This document shows positions 61,230-64,000 of a DNA stretch of 64,000 nucleotides, piece after piece; the first letter of the stretch is position 1; the number at the start of each line of letters is the position of its first letter. The notes beneath the pieces were generated by a model. That model did not search any database. It was given only the letters and a program-made list of their open reading frames with translations, and was not told the origin of the DNA. The position numbers were made by a program, and so were the translations under genes. The DNA is from Maylandia zebra (taxonomy: Eukaryota; Chordata; Actinopteri; Cichliformes; Cichlidae), in NCBI RefSeq assembly GCF_041146795.1, contig NC_135175.1, forward strand, positions 34,248,669-34,312,668, in the 5' to 3' direction.

Positions 61230-62929
61230 GTCTCTGGTAGGACGTATCAATTCAATTAAAATGACCATTCTACCCAAATTTCTATACCTTTTCCAGGCCA
61301 TACCCATTTTCATTCCCAACACTTTTTTCAATAAGCTGGACTCTGTCATCTCATCTTATCTATGGCAGGGTAAACGCCCAAGGCTTAATAAGATGCATCT
61401 TCAAAAATCTAAAATTGAGGGTGGGTTTGCACTTCCCAACTTTCGTTTTTATTATTGGGCTGCTAACATATGATGTTTGGTGTTTTGGTATTTTTACCAT
61501 AATCGGAGTGGTTGTCCTGACTGGGTCACTATGGAATTGCATAGTGACAACAGTATATCCTTACCAGCTGCACTTTGTTCTCCACTCTCATCCTCTTCAT
61601 TCAACTTCATTCCCAACCCTGTAGTGGTGCACTCATTAAAAATATGGGGCCAGTTTAGGAAATATTTTAAACTTTGTGACTTCTCCCTTCTCAGCCCCAT
61701 TGCATCTAACCATTTCTTTAAACCTTCTACCCAGGATGGTGGGTTTGCGGAGTGGCACAGAAGTGGAATAACTTGCTTCAAGGACCTATTCATAGCCAAC
61801 AAACTAGCATCATTTGAACAACTTGCTAATAAATATATTCTTCCATCATCACACTTTTTCAGATACTTGCAAGTCAGGCACTTTATTTGTTCCCAGACTT
61901 CAGGCTCAAGCCCTCCACCAGAGCCTACACTACTAGAAACTATCCTACAACTCAATCCAACCAATAGAGGGCTGATCTCCTTGCTTTACAATAAAATGTT
62001 AAATTTGACACATACCTCTTCATCCAAGCTCAAGACACTGTGGGAACAAGACTTAAACATGACAATCTCTGACGAAACATGGGCCTCTATACTCAAACAT
62101 GTCAACACAACATCACTATGTGCCCGCCATTGTTTAATCCAGTTCAAAGTGGTGCATAGAGCCCATTTCTCAAAATCCAGATTATCCTGTATCTACCCTG
62201 AAATCACTCCATATTGTGACAGATGCAAAACTGCTGAAGCCTCACTGGTCCACATGTACTGGTCTTGTCCCAATCTCACTCAGTTCTGGTCAGAGGTTTT
62301 TCGTACCCTGTCCAGAATTCTCAGTGTGACGCTGGCCCCCGGCCACCTTCCTGCTGTGTTTGGCATCAGTGGGAATGAGGTGCTTCTACTGGCCTCTAAA
62401 AAACAGGCATTATCATTCTGTTCCCTGTTGGCCAGGAGGGCAATCCTACTGAGGTGGCGGGACGCTGCCCCTCCCACTCACAAACAGTGGTTACATGACC
62501 TCATGGCCTGTCTAAAACTGGAAAAGATAAGACACTCACTTCAGAACTCCACTGGGAAATTTCAAGGCATGTGGGGACCCTTCCTTGATGCTTTTCAAAA
62601 TCTATGAGAATCAGTGTGCGGGTGCAGGCAGTGACCTGGGTGGGAATGAATGGGATTGTTTTGCAGGGATTTTGTTACTTTGGGATATATTATACATTTG
62701 TTTATATTCTCTTTTTTCTCTTTCTTTCCCTTTTTTCTTTTTCTTTTTTTTTCTTTTATTTCACAGCCGAAGATACATTTTTGAACTCATTGCACAGCTT
62801 AAATGTACTACTTAACCCTAATGTACAGATCATCTGTAATCCCTCTCTTTTCTTTCTGTTTATATGTATAATATATATGTTGATGTTTATGTGTATAAAA
62901 GGAAACCTCTTAATAAAAAAAAGACATTG
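61230..62929 (+). mobile_element. 5'-truncated L1-like LINE with 15-bp duplication
   Basis: TTTAAAAGTAAGTAC occurs at 61215-61229 and again at 62930-62944. The element ends in AATAAAAAAAAG. Only the 3' 1.7 kb of the LINE was inserted, the usual outcome of incomplete reverse transcription. Confidence 0.85.
61231..62607 (+). pseudogene. L1-like ORF2 C-terminal part
   Basis: One frame from SLVGRINSIKMTILPKFLYL through the zinc knuckle CDRCKTAEASLVHMYWSC to the end FLDAFQNL at 62607, with a single in-frame TGA after YYWAANI. It differs clearly from the L1 at 15-25 kb, so it is a separate L1 subfamily. Confidence 0.8.
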
Positions 62930-63595
62930 TTTAAAAGTAAGTACTGAATATTATGTCACTTATTTATGTGCAATAATAATAATTTAATAACGAAGAACTT
63001 TAAAACATTACTGTTGGCCACATGTTGGCAAAGTTATGTGACATTAGTGATGTTTGTACTTTCAGCGTTTACTTGGTTTTAAAGCCTATACTTTAAAATA
63101 TACGCCGCTCAATAGTGGACCTTAATCTTACAGAGAATGTGATGATTTCATGGATAATTAAAGTCAGTCATATATCCACAAACACAACAAGCTCAAAGTC
63201 ATTGATGCTGCTCGGTTTGCAGTCCTGAATATCACGGCACAAGCAGGATTCACTGCACTGTTAATGTTAGCTATGTTATATTGCTGCCTCTGTTCGGTGG
63301 TGTCGAGCCAAACGGACTTTAACGTGTGTTTGAACGAGCTGACGGTTCACTCGTTAAGCTGAAAGAAAGATGCTTTAATCACAGGAGTCACACATGTGTC
63401 CACTGTACCATCTGGAACTCTTCTTGTTTAGCACTCGTAATAACACAAACACTAAATCCTCCTTCTCTTGTGCTGTTTTGTAGCAGATGTTTACACCTGA
63501 GACTGTCACCTGTCTGTCTGTCCTGCACTCTCTCTCTCTGTTTCTTTCTCTCTGATTGTGTAATAAAAGTATGAACATGTGTTTATAAGTTACAC

Positions 63596-64000
63596 TGAGG
63601 GTGGGAATGGATGTTTGTATCTGTGTGTGCCTGTATGTCTGTGTCTATATGTCAGGTTGGGTATCAGACGCCACCTCTCTGGGGACATCTCAGGCCCTCC
63701 AAGGTTTGGAGGCCTATCTCCCCCCACCACCACTTCCCCTGCCAGTGGCGGACTCCCTCAGACATCGGTGCGTTGGTGGTTCTTTGTGTCTGGGGATGGG
63801 CATCCAGGTACACACCGGCTCACTCCTTGGCGGCCGCTTATCGGGGCCTGGAGCCTGGGGCTCGGTCACTCAGGCACAGCTGGCTGCCGGCGGAGCTCAC
63901 GGGCGCGTCACTGCAACTCCCCCTGGCTTCTGCTCCGCGGCTGCTGGGTGACCCATCATCTGGGACTCTCCTCAGCTCTTTCTGGGACAGTGGCGCAGCT
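63596..64000 (+). mobile_element. Second copy of the GC-rich retroelement (5'-truncated, runs off edge)
   Basis: From GAGGGTGGGAATGGATGTTT on, it matches the reverse complement of 43180 down to about 42980, with an extra segment at about 63650-63840. Plus orientation means the poly(A) end lies beyond the window. Frames here are not considered genes. Confidence 0.65.

Larger units (their letters stand above)
60947..63300. mobile_element. DNA transposon remnant split by an L1 fragment
   Basis: The left part (60947-61229) starts CAGGCTGTATCCCAATTCAG and repeats a similar GGCTGTCCCAATTCA motif at 61027. This is the end sequence of a common fish DNA element family. The right part (62945 to about 63300) continues after an L1 insertion. 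The far right terminus was not found, so the class (hAT-like or other) is open. Confidence 0.5.

Overview
This is eukaryotic DNA, almost certainly from a teleost fish and probably a percomorph or cichlid-like one. The exons are short, splice sites follow GT/AG, and genes of the fish GIMAP (AIG1) immune GTPase family recur. The rest is dominated by teleost-type transposable elements: L1, CR1/L2, an R2/R4-type LINE, Penelope, Harbinger, Tc1, pogo, hAT, solo LTRs and a tRNA-like SINE. The species cannot be fixed from sequence alone.

The host content is one GIMAP cluster expanded by transposon insertion. Two subfamilies lie in opposite orientations. The minus-strand subfamily starts with a 7-codon first exon and carries a GKTGVGKS P-loop: gene A (428 to <1), gene D (26248-25320), a relic near 30.4-30.5 kb, and gene C (57253-51042). 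The plus-strand subfamily carries a GTGKSASGNTILG P-loop: gene B (818-1980) and gene E (30703-32428). A/B and relic/E are head-to-head pairs across a few hundred bases. All four minus-strand promoters share one core: GGAG-G-GTGTC, a fixed short spacer, then AGCTATA.

The most striking locus is gene C. Its open reading frame joins the first half of an AIG1 GTPase domain (G1 to G3) to a death-fold CARD in one uninterrupted exon. Just upstream on the same strand (58230-57556) lies a decayed FIIND domain, which normally precedes a CARD in NLRP1-like proteins. Just downstream of the CARD an orphan 27-codon GIMAP C-terminus survives (50863-50783). FIIND, GIMAP and CARD pieces are therefore interleaved. 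Gene E is also unusual: its N-terminal AIG1-like domain has lost the P-loop and sits before a normal AIG1 domain.

Transposon layers by region. At 5.0-11.5 kb: a Tc1 relic, then an R2/R4-type LINE broken by a solo LTR that is itself broken by a second solo LTR, and by a 2.99-kb Harbinger element with an intact transposase. At 11.5-14 kb: a third solo LTR and a CR1-like LINE. At 15.06-24.88 kb: a full-length L1 with 17-bp target duplications, its ORF2 split by a 3.76-kb TA-flanked element carrying a 146-codon SAMD3-like gene. At 27.7-29.7 kb: CR1-like and Penelope fragments. At 33.4-44.95 kb: a second CR1-like LINE broken in turn by a hAT element (with a solo LTR inside), an L1-like element (with an ORF-bearing retroelement inside) and a GC-rich retroelement. 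At 44.95-49.0 kb: an L2-like LINE, then a Tc1 element with an intact transposase that carries a pogo element. At 51.7-57.2 kb: a 5.5-kb TA-flanked element inside gene C's intron, with a hAT inside it. At 58.3-64 kb: LINE, Penelope, L1 and GC-rich repeat pieces. Many boundaries are fixed by target-site duplications or by comparing filled and empty copies inside the window.
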